A stretch of 24,816 nucleotides of DNA from Stephanodiscus triporus (GCA_036939755.1 JALLAZ010000183.1:1-24816), one strand, 5' to 3'; shown: positions 9,556 through 19,252, counted from the stretch's first letter. The notes: a model not told the origin generated them from the sequence alone. A program made the numbers and translations.

Positions 9556-10008
9556 ATGTGGAACCTCGGTAATCTCGCCCAAAAGGCGATGGATGCCGTG
9601 GCTCTCATCGAGACCACCATAAATGACTCAGTTGGGATCGGGGAGGATAGTGGCGAGGTCGTGCGGGCTCGGGAACGAGCTCCGACCAGCGACGGATGGG
9701 AAAAGTGCGACATGTCGTCGCACGACGAAAAGGCGACCAAGGATCCCCCGACGTCAAAGCAAGAAATGTCCTTCGTCGATCTAAAAGCCGCGATTGATGA
9801 TATTCCGAAAGCCTCAGATGGAAAATTGGAGAGTAATGCGGCACTACTGGACGCGCTCGCCAGGATTGAGTCTTTGCGAGACCAGGTCACTTCGTTGAAG
9901 GAAGAGTTGGTCCTTGCCCAAGCTGCCAAAATCTCGTTGGAGAAGCAAGTCAATGAACTCCAAGAAGAGAACAGAATTCTAAAGATGGGTGTTCCAAGTG
10001 AAAATTAG
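9556..10008 (+). CDS. Small coiled-coil protein with a golgin-type (TMF-like) N-terminus
   Basis: Single exon, 150 residues. The first residues, MWNLGNLAQKAMDAVALIE, and the following DSVG resemble the start of the TMF golgin gene lying convergently about 3.4 kb away (MWNLSALAAKAQEAAARIE then DSVG): 16 of the first 27 positions are identical by my count. The middle (about 30-90) is charged and low in order. The C-terminal 55 residues (ALLDALARIESLRDQVTSLK onward to EENRILKMG) form a clear heptad coiled coil. There is no TMF C-terminal domain. It may be a truncated paralogue keeping the Golgi-membrane N-terminus, perhaps modulating the full golgin, or a decaying duplicate; the intact frame and conserved N-terminus argue for a real protein. 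It ends 201 bp from the stop of the full golgin gene. Confidence 0.65.
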   Translation: MWNLGNLAQKAMDAVALIETTINDSVGIGEDSGEVVRARERAPTSDGWEKCDMSSHDEKATKDPPTSKQEMSFVDLKAAIDDIPKASDGKLESNAALLDALARIESLRDQVTSLKEELVLAQAAKISLEKQVNELQEENRILKMGVPSEN

Positions 10009-10209
10009 GAGGATGTGAGAGAAGGGCGCAGCATTGCTCGGGAAGGGACTGGGAGGGGGGTGATCCTGGTAATTGTACAATATCTACACGAATAATACAT
10101 GTATAACTTAATTCAACCAAAAATGTCAAAAAAATGGTTGACAAAGTAGAGTCGATGCCAACGTCCGGGGAAATTTAACGACTATTGTGCAGATTTATCG
10201 GATGGCTCT

Positions 10210-12997
10210 TCAGTTGGAGTCGTCATCGAAAACTATACTCCTAACAATTTGCGCCTTGTCTTGCTCCGAAGGCATCAACGGCGATGGCGTCGTCGCCTTT
10301 TCTTCGAGGAGGGCGTCGAGTTGACTTCTATACAAAAATCTGACATCGGCGATGTCATCCTGAAGTCCTTGGATCTCCATCTCCTTCAACTTGACTTCCA
10401 TCGTCAGCTCGCTTACTTTCTGCTCAAATAAAGGAAGTTTTTCAACCGCCAGTCTCGCCTCGCCCAACTCTTCCAATAGGCTCGCTCGCGTTTCCTCTGA
10501 GGTTACCAATTGCTTCCTAAGGGCATCAAGCTCTACCTTGGCCCCCTTGAGACCTAGCGAGAGCTGTTCCATGGCAGCGAAGCTGCCTCCCTGGCCCTGC
10601 ACTTGGTGACTTCCATTCTCGTGGCCTTCGTCATCATCAACATCGCTATCAAAACCAGCCAAGGTATTCTGCAAGATGGAAGCTTGATCGGTCGCAGAGA
10701 GGAGTTTTTTCTCCTTATCCGTCGAACGCTGACCCTCTTCGCCCATGCCATGATTCTGCGCGAACTCGGCCGCTGTCACGCTTTCCACCAAGTCGTCCAG
10801 TTGCTTTTCCAAGTTACCCCTCCGATGTCTCTCTTCGTCCAGCTCCTCCTCTAACGCATCTATTTGGGATCGGTATCTCTCTTCGCTTTCGACTACGGTC
10901 TGCATCATCTCGCTCCGCACCTTCGATGCCCCCTCCGAGGCCTTGCGTTCCGCGATGATCAATTCCTGTTGAATCCTCTTGCCCTCTTCGTCCAATTCCT
11001 CCGCCCTCGTTTCCAACGCTTCGATTGTGGCCGAAAGCTCGTTGATCGTTTCCCGCGACGATGCGATCTCCCCCTCCTTCTCCTTAAGGAGGCGCTGCAA
11101 GCGCTTTTCGCTCGAGACTAAATCATTCCTCTCCTTGGTGAGTTTTTCAATCTGGATGATGCTATCTTCCAGATTGGATCGTAATTTCGTTTCGACTTCC
11201 GCCCACGCGGCCGCCCTGGCACGATTTTGGCGTTCCGTGCTTTCGAGTTGACGCATGAGGGGGGCCGTGCTGTGTTGAACGTCCATGCTGAGATCTGAAA
11301 AAGTGGCCAGGGGGGGGATGGGGATCGGATTTTTTAGGGGTATGAGTTTCCGATGAAGATCGAAACGCACGAATAAAAGAAAAACCTCGTGATATCGAAT
11401 CGGGATGCGGGTTTCGTATCGTACCTTCCGCCCGACGGACCGCATCCTGCCATCTCTTCCTCAACTCCGACACCTCGTGCCTCAGGGCATCCTCGCGCAT
11501 GTCAGCCTCGCGCTCGCTCGTGCGCAATTTGCCCTCCAGGTCGTTCAGCATGTCGTCCCTCTCCTTGCGGAGCTTGTTGGATTCACCCTCCAGCTCGAGC
11601 GCCGCTCCCGCCCTGGCCTCCTGTACCTCTTTCCTTAGCGATTTGTTTTCGTCCCTGAGCTCCTTCAATTGTTGCTCCAGCACCATGTTTGACGCGCGCT
11701 GCTTCTCCGATTCTTCCTTGGCGGCGAGGAGCTCCCCCTCGAGTTTCTTCGATTGACTCTCCCCCTTCCTCGCCGATGCCAGCCCCTCCCGTAAGGACTT
11801 CACCTCCTTCTCCAGCGCTTCCGCCCTCGTCGTCTCCTTCACGCGCGCGGCCTCCTCCACCTTCAGCTTCTCCTCCAGGTCCCGCGCCTCGCCCCGCGCC
11901 TTCCGCACCAGCTGCTCCATCTCGCCCTGCTTCCTCGCGAGCTTCTCCCCCTCTGCCCGGAGCTCGGCGACGACGGAGTCGGACTGTCCCCGCCCGGATT
12001 CGGCCCGCCTCGTCGCCTCATCGAGCCGCGCCTGCATCTCCTCGACGCGCTCCTTCGCCCTCGTCACGCGCCTCCTAGCCTCCTCCTTCGTCTCCGACGC
12101 GACCTGTCGGAGTTTCGTGATCTCGATCTCGTGCTCCGCGATGATGGACGCGATCTGCTCGGACTTCGACGCCAGCTGCCCCTCCCGTTGTCGCAGTCGG
12201 GACTCGAGGTCGGCGACCAGTCCCCCCCCGGCGTCGTCCGTCGTCGTCGTCGGCGGCAGGGGGGGGGGACTGGTCGCCGACGCTGGGACGACGACGACGT
12301 CGTCGTCGTCGTCAGCGGCGGCCGCCGCCGCCGGCGGCGGCGACGATAGCGGCGCGGGGGAATCTTCGTCCGCCTCGGATCTACCGTCCTCCTCCTCCCC
12401 GTCATCGCGCGCGCGGGCCCTGTCTATGTCGACTACGTCGCCCTCCCGCGCCGGGCGGGAGAAGGCCGGCGACGATGCGACGCCGTCGTCGTCGTAGTAG
12501 TAGTCGTAGTCGTCGGGATGCTCGTCCGCGGCGGGCCCGGGCGCCTCTGTTGTCGTCGCGACGACGGTCGTCGGACCTCTACCTCCCCCGCGCGCGTCGT
12601 CTTCCCCAACGTCCTCCTCCGCCTCCTTGACGTCGTTGTCGTCGTCGTCGTCGAGCGGGATCTCGTCCGCGTCGTCCCATCCGTCGCCCACGACCCCGTC
12701 CTCGTCGTCGTTTTCGTCTCCGCGATCGCGATCTTCGTCGTAGCCGTCGTTCCCGAAATCCGGGCCCCCTTCGTCGAGGTCTGATCCTCCCGTCGCGGTC
12801 GTCGCCGATGGCCGGGTGATGGCCACCGCCGCCCCATCCGAGAAGAAGTCGTCGTCCTCGTCTTCGCGGTCGGTCGTCGTCGTTGTCGTCGTTGTCGTCG
12901 TCCCATCCGCCTTCAGTCCCACGGAATCGTCGAGCTGTCTCTCGATCCTGGCCGCTGCCTCCTGGGCCTTGGCGGCGAGGGCAGACAGGTTCCACAT
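10210..12997 (-). CDS. TMF-type golgin (TATA element modulatory factor homologue)
   Basis: Exons complement(join(10210..11294, 11425..12997)), 886 codons, 885 residues; the 130-nt intron has a GTACGA donor and a CAG acceptor, and the join (GAT) is in frame. The N-terminus MWNLSALAAKAQEAAARIE is an amphipathic helix like those of plant and animal TMF golgins. Residues about 30-260 are disordered and rich in Asp, Glu, Thr and Pro, including a Thr10 run. From about 265 to the end the chain is an almost continuous coiled coil. The last part (LSLGLKGAKVELDALRKQL, later DDIADVRFLYRSQLDALLE) resembles the C-terminal Rab6-binding domain of TMF. Family members tether vesicles at the Golgi. The C-terminal ending IVFDDDSN lacks any membrane span, as expected for this class. 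Confidence 0.75.
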
Positions 12998-13754
12998 ATC
13001 GCCAAGTTCGCTTTTATATTCCGCTTTCGTCCCCCCCCCCTCCTCGCTGATCCGATGTCGCCTTGCGCAGGGCTTGTCCGCTTTATGGCTTTTGGGGGGT
13101 CAAGAGTACGTAGTAAGTCGATAGATGGGTACAATACATACTACCTACCTGCATACTGTATCGTCAGTTGCATGCAGATATCTTGTGCGCGGAGGAATAT
13201 GTGGAGTAGTCTTATCCACTCACACAATCTCTGTGGCTTGTCGACTGTCAACACCCAACATCATGCAGATACCATTGTGCTGCCCCTGTCATGCATTGCA
13301 TAAAACTCATCATGAGACAGCTTCGATCCGAAATGATGAAGTATGTCCACATTGCAAACTCCGGCTTGGATGCATGCTCCAAGAGCGGACATTTTGTCAG
13401 CTGCTGTTGCATCAGGAAGGTTAGCGGAGGTACCCTCGAGACAGACGAATGCCACCTCTGGAGTACAGCTTAAGAAATCTACAGCATAGTAGTGTGCATG
13501 GGAGGTTCCTGAGTGAACGTAAGGTGGTCTCCCTAGTGGAACCTGAGATGAGGTCCCCCAATTTGGGGGTGGTCAGTTGAGGTCAAGTGTACAGTAAAGT
13601 ATGATACTACTATGTACAATAATTCACACAACAAAGCAGTAAAAGCTTAGCCCATTTCAATTTATGATGAGCACAAGAAGATCACGTCCGAGTAGATCCT
13701 CATTCACCATTACTCCCAAAATAGCAGCATTCCTTTCCCGAATATATCGCTTCA
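12998..13754. other. Spacer between TMF golgin and the UBE2J-type gene
   Basis: 757 bp. The first part should be the golgin promoter; a C9 run lies near 13030-13040 and a TACGTAGTAAG word near 13107. The middle holds the coding-like remnant listed separately (13261-13572). The remainder, up to 13754, should be the 3' end of the UBE2J-type gene. No RNA gene is seen. Confidence 0.4.
13261..13572 (-). pseudogene. Orphan coding-like segment, about 100 residues, possible gene remnant
   Basis: An open frame bounded by stops at 13573-13575 and 13261-13263 reads PPPNWGTSSQVPLGRPPYVH, then SHAHYYAVDFLSCTPEVAF, VCLEGTSANLPDATAADK, MSALGACIQAGVCNVDILHH and FGSKLSHDEFYAMHDRG. Its composition (Cys, His, Tyr and Trp evenly spread, no low-complexity) looks like globular protein, unlike shadow frames elsewhere in the window. 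There is no start codon near its beginning; the first Met is well inside. A CAG|GTT within it could be a splice acceptor, but an upstream exon would have to overlap the UBE2J-type gene. I do not recognise the protein; a broken copy of a gene or transposon fragment is most likely. Confidence 0.4.
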
Positions 13755-14984
13755 TTACCCCTCCGCATCCCCCCCCACCGACTCCCCGCCCAAACTGTAC
13801 AGCTCGTCCATGAGCGTTTGCGCCTGCCGGAGGAGGGCGATCACGACGACGGAGAAAAACCCGATGAGTCCGTTGAGCAACGCGTCGCTGACTAAGAACG
13901 GTCGCTCGACTACGACCCAGTCGTTCGCGATTGCGGCATCGTCGGGGGCGCGGTCGTCGACGTCGACGGCCGGCGCTTCCACCGCCGCCGCCACCGCCAC
14001 CGCCACCGCCTCCTCGGACGATCCCGTATCGCTCGCCGCCGGGAGGACGACGGAGGGCGCGGCCTGGGGAACGTCGGCGGACCGGACGGTCGAATTTCGT
14101 CGGACGTCGTCGGCGGCGGACCCTTGCCGATGCCTCAATCGGTCCTCCTCTCCCTCCTCCTCCTCCAGCCCCGGGACTGACGCCTTCCCCTCCTCTGTCT
14201 TCCAGTCTTGGGGGGTGGGGGAAGGCGGCGTCTCCGTCTCGGTCTTTGCGTTCGTCGACGATCGTTCCTCCTCCGGGACCACGCGCGGCGCGGATTCGCG
14301 CTCATTCTCTGCCTCCTCCTCCTCCTCCTCCTCCACCACCTCGACGCCCCGATCCTTCGCATTCGCCCCCATATTCTCCCCCTCGATCTCGATGGCGTGG
14401 TTCTGGAATTGCAACATCTTCAACTTCTCGATTTCCTCCTGGAATTTCGTCCTCGTCCCCCCGGCCCCCTCGCCTCCCCCTCCCCCCGCCACCCTCGGGA
14501 GCAGGTCCCCGCACGTCTCACCCGCGGCGCAGCACGCCGAGCAGCGGAATTTCGAGCTCTCCCTGGCCAATTTCTTCCTCTCCTCGGACGTCCAATCCAG
14601 CGCGCCGATGGCGCCGTCCGCGGGCGTCGGGAGGAAGCTTATCAACGCCTCGAGTATCAGCCGTATCCCCCACGCCGGCTGCCACAATTCCGGATGATGC
14701 GCCGAGAAAGACAGGCAGACCTTCACGCCGGTTTCGAACCGTCCCGACGGCGTGAGGAAGACGATGTTCGGTGGCTTGAAGGGGTATTCCGGCGGCAGGA
14801 GTATCCGGCCGTGGTAAATCCCGCCAGCGAAGTCAGTGCCGTCGGCGCCGCGTATCGTGAAGTGCCACTCGAACATGTCGTGCTCGAGGGGCGCGGCGTG
14901 GTACCGATCCGAGGGGTCGATCGAGAGCTCGCGTATGTCCGCCTTGATGCGGCGGAGGGATGGGGATTTGCTCATGGTGTTCAA
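13755..14984 (-). CDS. Tail-anchored ubiquitin-conjugating enzyme E2, UBE2J/Ubc6 type (ERAD)
   Basis: Single exon, 409 residues. The catalytic domain fills residues about 4-150: HAAPLEHDMFEWHFTIRG, YHGRILLPPEYPFKPPNI, then GRFETGVKVCLSFSAHHPEL with the active cysteine at about 90, followed by WQPAWGIRLILEALISFLPT and GAIGALDWTSEER. This spacing and the CLS.S.HHPE.WQP motif are typical of UBE2J1/J2, ER-bound E2s that ubiquitinate proteins exported from the ER. A long acidic, Ser/Glu-rich linker follows, with a Cys cluster (FRCSACCAAGETCG, about 145-158) right after the E2 fold. A hydrophobic helix (LLNGLIGFFSVVVIALL, about 369-385) near the C-terminus is the tail anchor. Met1 or Met4 may be the start; Met4 fits the family length best. 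Confidence 0.92.
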   Translation of the reverse strand: MNTMSKSPSLRRIKADIRELSIDPSDRYHAAPLEHDMFEWHFTIRGADGTDFAGGIYHGRILLPPEYPFKPPNIVFLTPSGRFETGVKVCLSFSAHHPELWQPAWGIRLILEALISFLPTPADGAIGALDWTSEERKKLARESSKFRCSACCAAGETCGDLLPRVAGGGGGEGAGGTRTKFQEEIEKLKMLQFQNHAIEIEGENMGANAKDRGVEVVEEEEEEEAENERESAPRVVPEEERSSTNAKTETETPPSPTPQDWKTEEGKASVPGLEEEEGEEDRLRHRQGSAADDVRRNSTVRSADVPQAAPSVVLPAASDTGSSEEAVAVAVAAAVEAPAVDVDDRAPDDAAIANDWVVVERPFLVSDALLNGLIGFFSVVVIALLRQAQTLMDELYSLGGESVGGDAEG

Positions 14985-15163
14985 TAATATTACGTTGCTC
15001 GGCGGGGTTTGTTCGGGGTTGAGATTTTCTCCGAGCCGAGTTCAAACCTGGGCTTTGAGCGCGCTACGTACACTTTACGCGTAAGTAGACTGCATATCTA
15101 CGTAGGTACGACGCGAATCGCGATTGCGGCAAGAACATCACCAATATTGATCATCACACATCC
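14985..15163. promoter_or_regulatory. Divergent promoter region, UBE2J-type gene and secreted protein gene
   Basis: 179 bp between two divergent start codons. It contains TACGTAGGTAC at 15099-15109, an 11-bp word that is also present in the Ku80/syntaxin divergent spacer at 19140-19150. Confidence 0.35.
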
Positions 15164-16045
15164 ATGACGATGAAGGTCCAGATCGGCATTTGCTATGCGC
15201 TTTCTATGGCTGTGGCGGCACAGCATCAGGATGGTGTTTGTTACCAAGATTGTGAACTCGGGAACGTCACTGTGGATTTAGGGGCCATTGCGACCTGCCT
15301 GGAACGGCCAATCGAAGACGGTGGGCTAGGCGGATCGGCAAACGCAGATGTCATGACCGAGGTCTACAATAATGCCATCAACGCTGGAATTCAACTGGGC
15401 GGTTCGGAAACCCTCTTGAATGGATTTTTAGCAGCCAAGAGCGGCGCCACTCTACAAAATTCGGAGGGACTCTTTTATTGTATCCGAGGCAACGCGACAA
15501 ATGGTGGTATTGCACCCGATGCATTCTATTGGGTGTTGAACTGTAACATTCTCGAGGTAGGAAAGTCCGGCGATGAATACCTTTGTCAAGATTTAACGGA
15601 CGAGGAAGTGGCCATGAATGGCTTCGTTGGATTCGTAGTCGATAGTTTGCTCTTCCTTGACGACGCCAAGTTCTATCGCTACGTTTTCAATGAAACTGAG
15701 TTGAAACAAACGGAAATCCAGCCCTTGGAAGGTGGCGGCTTTCGGTGCAGCGACCGTCCGTGGTTCCGCACCAGTCTATGCACCGAACCATTGGCTCTGG
15801 CATGTCCCACGGCCTTGAAGGGGACGATCGGCTTCGGTGCATTTCTAATGTATGGCGATACTAATAATACAGGTGTTGTCGTTGCCCAGGACGTTCGAGA
15901 GTGGCAATTGACACCATGTCTAGGCGGTGAAACAGATAGTACTAAAACAGAGAGTAATAGTGGAGGAAGCCGGGGCCAGATCTCCGCCACAAACATCGTA
16001 GGCTCCATGGTCGGCGGAGTTTTGTTGTCGGTTGTTTTATTTTGA
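15164..16045 (+). CDS. Secreted, probably GPI-anchored cysteine-containing glycoprotein, unknown function
   Basis: Single exon, 293 residues. The first 19 or so residues (MTMKVQIGICYALSMAVAA) form a signal peptide, with cleavage probably before QHQDGVCY. The mature part has about ten cysteines and Asn-X-Ser/Thr sites at NVT, NAT, NET and NNT. It is neither repetitive nor acidic and looks globular. After a Ser/Thr/Gly-rich hinge (about 255-270) the chain ends in a short hydrophobic tail (IVGSMVGGVLLSVVLF) with nothing polar after it, the pattern of a GPI-attachment signal. I do not recognise the family. Placement outside the plasma membrane or in the cell wall compartment is an inference from these signals. 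Confidence 0.75.
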   Translation: MTMKVQIGICYALSMAVAAQHQDGVCYQDCELGNVTVDLGAIATCLERPIEDGGLGGSANADVMTEVYNNAINAGIQLGGSETLLNGFLAAKSGATLQNSEGLFYCIRGNATNGGIAPDAFYWVLNCNILEVGKSGDEYLCQDLTDEEVAMNGFVGFVVDSLLFLDDAKFYRYVFNETELKQTEIQPLEGGGFRCSDRPWFRTSLCTEPLALACPTALKGTIGFGAFLMYGDTNNTGVVVAQDVREWQLTPCLGGETDSTKTESNSGGSRGQISATNIVGSMVGGVLLSVVLF

Positions 16046-16715
16046 CATGAACTTATCAAGTCAAACAAGAACAACTAAAAGAATACCAACCGATCCAAAA
16101 ACAAATTTTCAACTCGTAAGCTTTATTTTAAGTTGAATGATGAGGTTCTCAACAGCAGACAGAGAAGTGACCCGCCAAGACCAAGCAGAAACTCAAGTTC
16201 CTAACAAAGCGGAAGAGAATGTGGTTTGAACCTCCTACCGTGGAGAATATACATAAGTAAAAGATGGCAGAAAAAGACTAGCTAAATTTCATTTAGTGAA
16301 CTAAGTCCTATCGTCATCAATAAATGGGCCCACCGATTGTTTTTAAGGCCCTTAAAATTTATCCTAATTGGATAGGCTCCAGGCAAGAATCTCATTGAGG
16401 CCAAGAACGGTATTGAGAGCTACATGAGCGCTCTCAAGTTTTCCGTCGAGTCTAAAGAGGCCAAGGATATGATTCCAAAGCAGGAAAAACACAGGCTCCT
16501 GGATGCGATCAATGAGACCACCTCGTGGGTGGTTACAATCTGACCGCCTGAGAAGGAGGAGTATGATGAAAAGCAGAAAGAGCTCGAGGCGATAGCCGAG
16601 TGATGACCCTGCTGAAGAACCACCTACGGTTGATGAGATTGGCTCTTGTAGTAGTGTCATACGAAAGTGTGTTTACTAACAACTAATATTGCTTGACAAA
16701 ATACCTTCAATTTTC
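16046..16715. other. Spacer between secreted protein gene and Ku80, with an HSP70 relic
   Basis: 670 bp between two convergent stop codons, rather AT-rich. Apart from the HSP70 C-terminal remnant at 16382-16643 listed separately, no coding region or RNA gene is seen. Confidence 0.45.
16382..16643 (+). pseudogene. Decayed C-terminal fragment of an HSP70 gene
   Basis: Reading from 16382 gives GKNLIEAKNGIESYMSALKF, then a lid-domain-like stretch with HRLLDAINETTSWVV, a TGA stop at 16541, and in the same frame PPEKEEYDEKQKELEAIAE before a second stop at 16601. A different frame (+1) at 614-643 of the 16000 block then gives EEPPTVDEIG, like the (E)EPTVEEVD end of cytosolic HSP70. The order AKNGLESY, DKE..L..A.DE..SWL, EKEEYE.KQKELE.IA and the EEVD-like tail is that of the HSP70 substrate-lid region. 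Two in-frame stops, one frame change and loss of the segment between the last two pieces show it is a pseudogene. The ATPase and substrate-binding domains are absent. Confidence 0.8.
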
Positions 16716-18872
16716 TCAGCATTTGCCGTCACCCCAAAATTTACGCTTTTTGTCGTCTTCGGGCTTGTGCTCCACCAAGGGAAAGGCATCCAAGAAGGCA
16801 TCAATGTGTCTCGATGACCTCTTGTGAACGGATTTCACGACGTCGAAGTCGCAAATCGGCCTGGCTTGAGAGGCCTCCAAGATCCTCTCCTCTGTCAGGC
16901 CTTCGGCTTGCATCTCTTCGACCGCATTCATCGGGTTCATCGCGAACGCGGCCACCATACGTCTATACGCGGCCAACGCCGGGAACGAGATCGCCTCGCT
17001 TCGAAATTCGTCAGGCAGCATCATGGAATCGATCAGATCATCGCACGCCCGCTCCTCCTCGTCGTCGCCACGATATTCCAATGGAACGCGTCGATCGATG
17101 GTGGGCTGCAGGTCGTCGGCGAATGGCAGCTCGAGGAACGCAAGAAATCGCCCGCCTCCTTCGCGCGCGTCCTGGCCTCCGGCGCCGCCGCCGTCATCGC
17201 GCCCGATCGTCTTCGGCACCAGAGCCCCGATCTTAGGCTCGCCGTTCCTCGTCCGAACGACTCGACAGTAGCCCACCATGCAGGTCTCCTCCAACGCCTG
17301 CGACAGCGCCGCGATGGCGGTTCGCGATTTCCTCGACTCGCCTCCCGTGAATGCGTAAGCGGGTCCCATCAGCAGGTTGCTAGATTCGACCACCTCCCGA
17401 TCAATGTAACCGATCATTTCAATGCTGCCGGGGTCGGCAAAGGCCGCGTTAATGCCGAGCATGTCCATGTTCCCGACCGGGATGAGATCGGATCCGTACC
17501 TAAATGCGTCGGTTCGCTTATCTTTTGATATTCATACGATGGAGTCCAGGCAATAAGTCGGGGCGGTGGCATGTTAACGCATATGAATATTACGCGCAAA
17601 AATGATCAAAGGCAAAATCTCACCATATGGCACCGGATTGCCATCGTCGTCGAAGTGATCGGTCTGCGTCCTAGTGGGCAATGTCATCAATTCGCCGTTG
17701 CCATCGCGTAGTTTCTCGCCGGTGCGGGGGTCAAATTGGTAGGCTTCCTTGACCGTGGTCGGCAAATTTTGCTGGGATGTCAACTTTGCCGATTTGACGA
17801 CGAGCGCGAGGTCTGGGGCGATGCGAAAATCTATCTTCTTCCCCATGGAATTCGTCAGTCCCGACACGTTCGGGAGTCTGCTCCGTAATAGTTCCGTCAA
17901 ATTGGCACCGTTCGCCGCCAGGATGCGACCACCGATCTCTCGCGCGATGCTGCGCAGGAGCTTTTCGTTCTCCCGCTTGATGAATTCTACCCGTACGCTG
18001 TTTTCTTGTTTTACATCATCAACGATCTCGTCGGGGTTTCCCTCCTCCTCCTTTATCAACATTCCGCCGTTGACATCGTCCTCCATCGACACGACGGCCT
18101 CCGGCTTCTTACAGTCCATTGACGGGACGATTTCTGGATTCGCTAAAAGTTCATCTTCGGCACGATCATATCCACCATCCGATTCCTCGTCCTTAATCCC
18201 GATGCTCGAATCCTCCTCGAATCCAATCCCGAGCACTATGAGCTCGACCTCCATCTTGTTCAGCTCTCCCAGTACGAATTGCAGCCGCTCCCCGTCCACC
18301 TCCACCTCGTGCTCCGCGTCGGTGATCATGACTATCCTCCGCCTGTACTTCTTGCCGCTGGTACGACGATGGAGCGCGTCCGCCGCGAGGATCAGGCCGT
18401 CGCACAGGTCCCCCCTAACGTACGACGCCATGGACTCGTTTATCGTGCATCGCACGGCCCGCATCGACCGCAGCGTTCGCGGCGACGGCCTGTCGAGTTC
18501 GAACTCCACGATGTTCGGATAAGCGACGACGTCGTCGTCGTCCTCGCCGGCGGCGTACCCGTCCAAATGAGCGCCGCCGCCGCACCGTCGGAAGAACCTC
18601 CCGAGGTTGACGTCGTCCTCGATCGCTTCCAGTTCGGAGAGATGGTGGTGCGTCGCCCCCGCCCTCAGGACAACCACTCCCGCCTCGTTGCTCTTCGACT
18701 TCCACATCCGATCGACGATGGCGTCGAGCGCGGCGTCCCTGGCCTGGACGAGGCGCGTTGTCGTCGTCGACGACGACGACGAGTCCTCGACGCCGTCATT
18801 GCCGGTCGGCGGGTATGGAGCGTTCATCGTGACGTTCGCGTCCAGGATGAAGATGTTTGCTTCCTTGCTCAT
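16716..18872 (-). CDS. XRCC5: Ku80 (XRCC5), DNA double-strand-break end-binding subunit
   Basis: Exons complement(join(16716..17521, 17624..18872)), 685 codons, 684 residues. The intron (102 nt) has donor GTGAGA and acceptor AAAAG; this join gives DKRTDAFRYGSDLIPVG, matching the RYG..(I/V)VP segment of Ku80. An N-terminal von Willebrand A-like domain (SKEANIFILDANVTMNAPYP, later RRRIVMITDAEHEVE and ELIVLGIGFEED) is followed by an acidic insert (about 245-310) and the Ku core beta-barrel, with MLGINAAFADPGSIEMIGYI, LLMGPAYAFTGG, FLAFLELPFADDLQP and DDLIDSMMLPDEF. Ku80 pairs with Ku70 to hold DNA ends in non-homologous end joining and at telomeres, in the nucleus. The basic tail (DDKKRKFW) lacks the DNA-PKcs-binding ending of the vertebrate protein. 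Ku70 is not in the window. Confidence 0.9.
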
Positions 18873-19252
18873 TGTTGTGTCGAACAGAACGAGGGCGTAT
18901 CCTTTTCGGTGTCTATTGCGTCGGCGGCAGTGGTCGTGGAGGACGACGTTGTCGTCATCTTTGGGGGGCGGCTACTCGGCTACGGCAACGAAGCTATGGT
19001 TTTGTTCCGGTGGAAAATCCCAACCGCACACACATCCATACTTTTAATTTTTTTTCTACGACCATGATCTAAGCGCGCATGTTGCAAATTTGTCACTGCG
19101 ACATACTAGTATTATGGTGTGGATGATAGGTAGCTATCGTACGTAGGTACTCGTAGAGAGAGGAAAGACCCTCGAGTTATTCGTGACTCCTCCACGCCAC
19201 GTTGATCCAGCACAACAACCTCTCTATCATACTGGAATTCGACAACAACACC
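18873..19252. promoter_or_regulatory. Divergent promoter region, Ku80 and syntaxin-5
   Basis: 380 bp between two divergent start codons. The word TACGTAGGTAC occurs at 19140-19150, the same 11 bp as in the 15.1-kb divergent spacer. A poly-T tract lies at about 19046-19056. No coding region is seen. Confidence 0.35.

Noticed and set aside
9180..9953. Minus-strand open frame of 257 residues over the small coiled-coil gene
   Set aside because: It is antisense to the coiled-coil coding sequence and runs through an intron and promoter of the neighbouring gene.
13590..13620. TGTACA words flanking a possible inverted repeat
   Set aside because: Only the outer six bases pair well; the arms mismatch inside, so no hairpin or element end is supported.
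13810..14987. Several long plus-strand open frames across the UBE2J-type gene
   Set aside because: They are Ser/Pro/Arg-rich antisense shadows of the E2 coding sequence.
18279..19067. Plus-strand open frame of 262 residues over the Ku80 start
   Set aside because: It is antisense to the conserved Ku80 A-domain and extends into the promoter without any motif.
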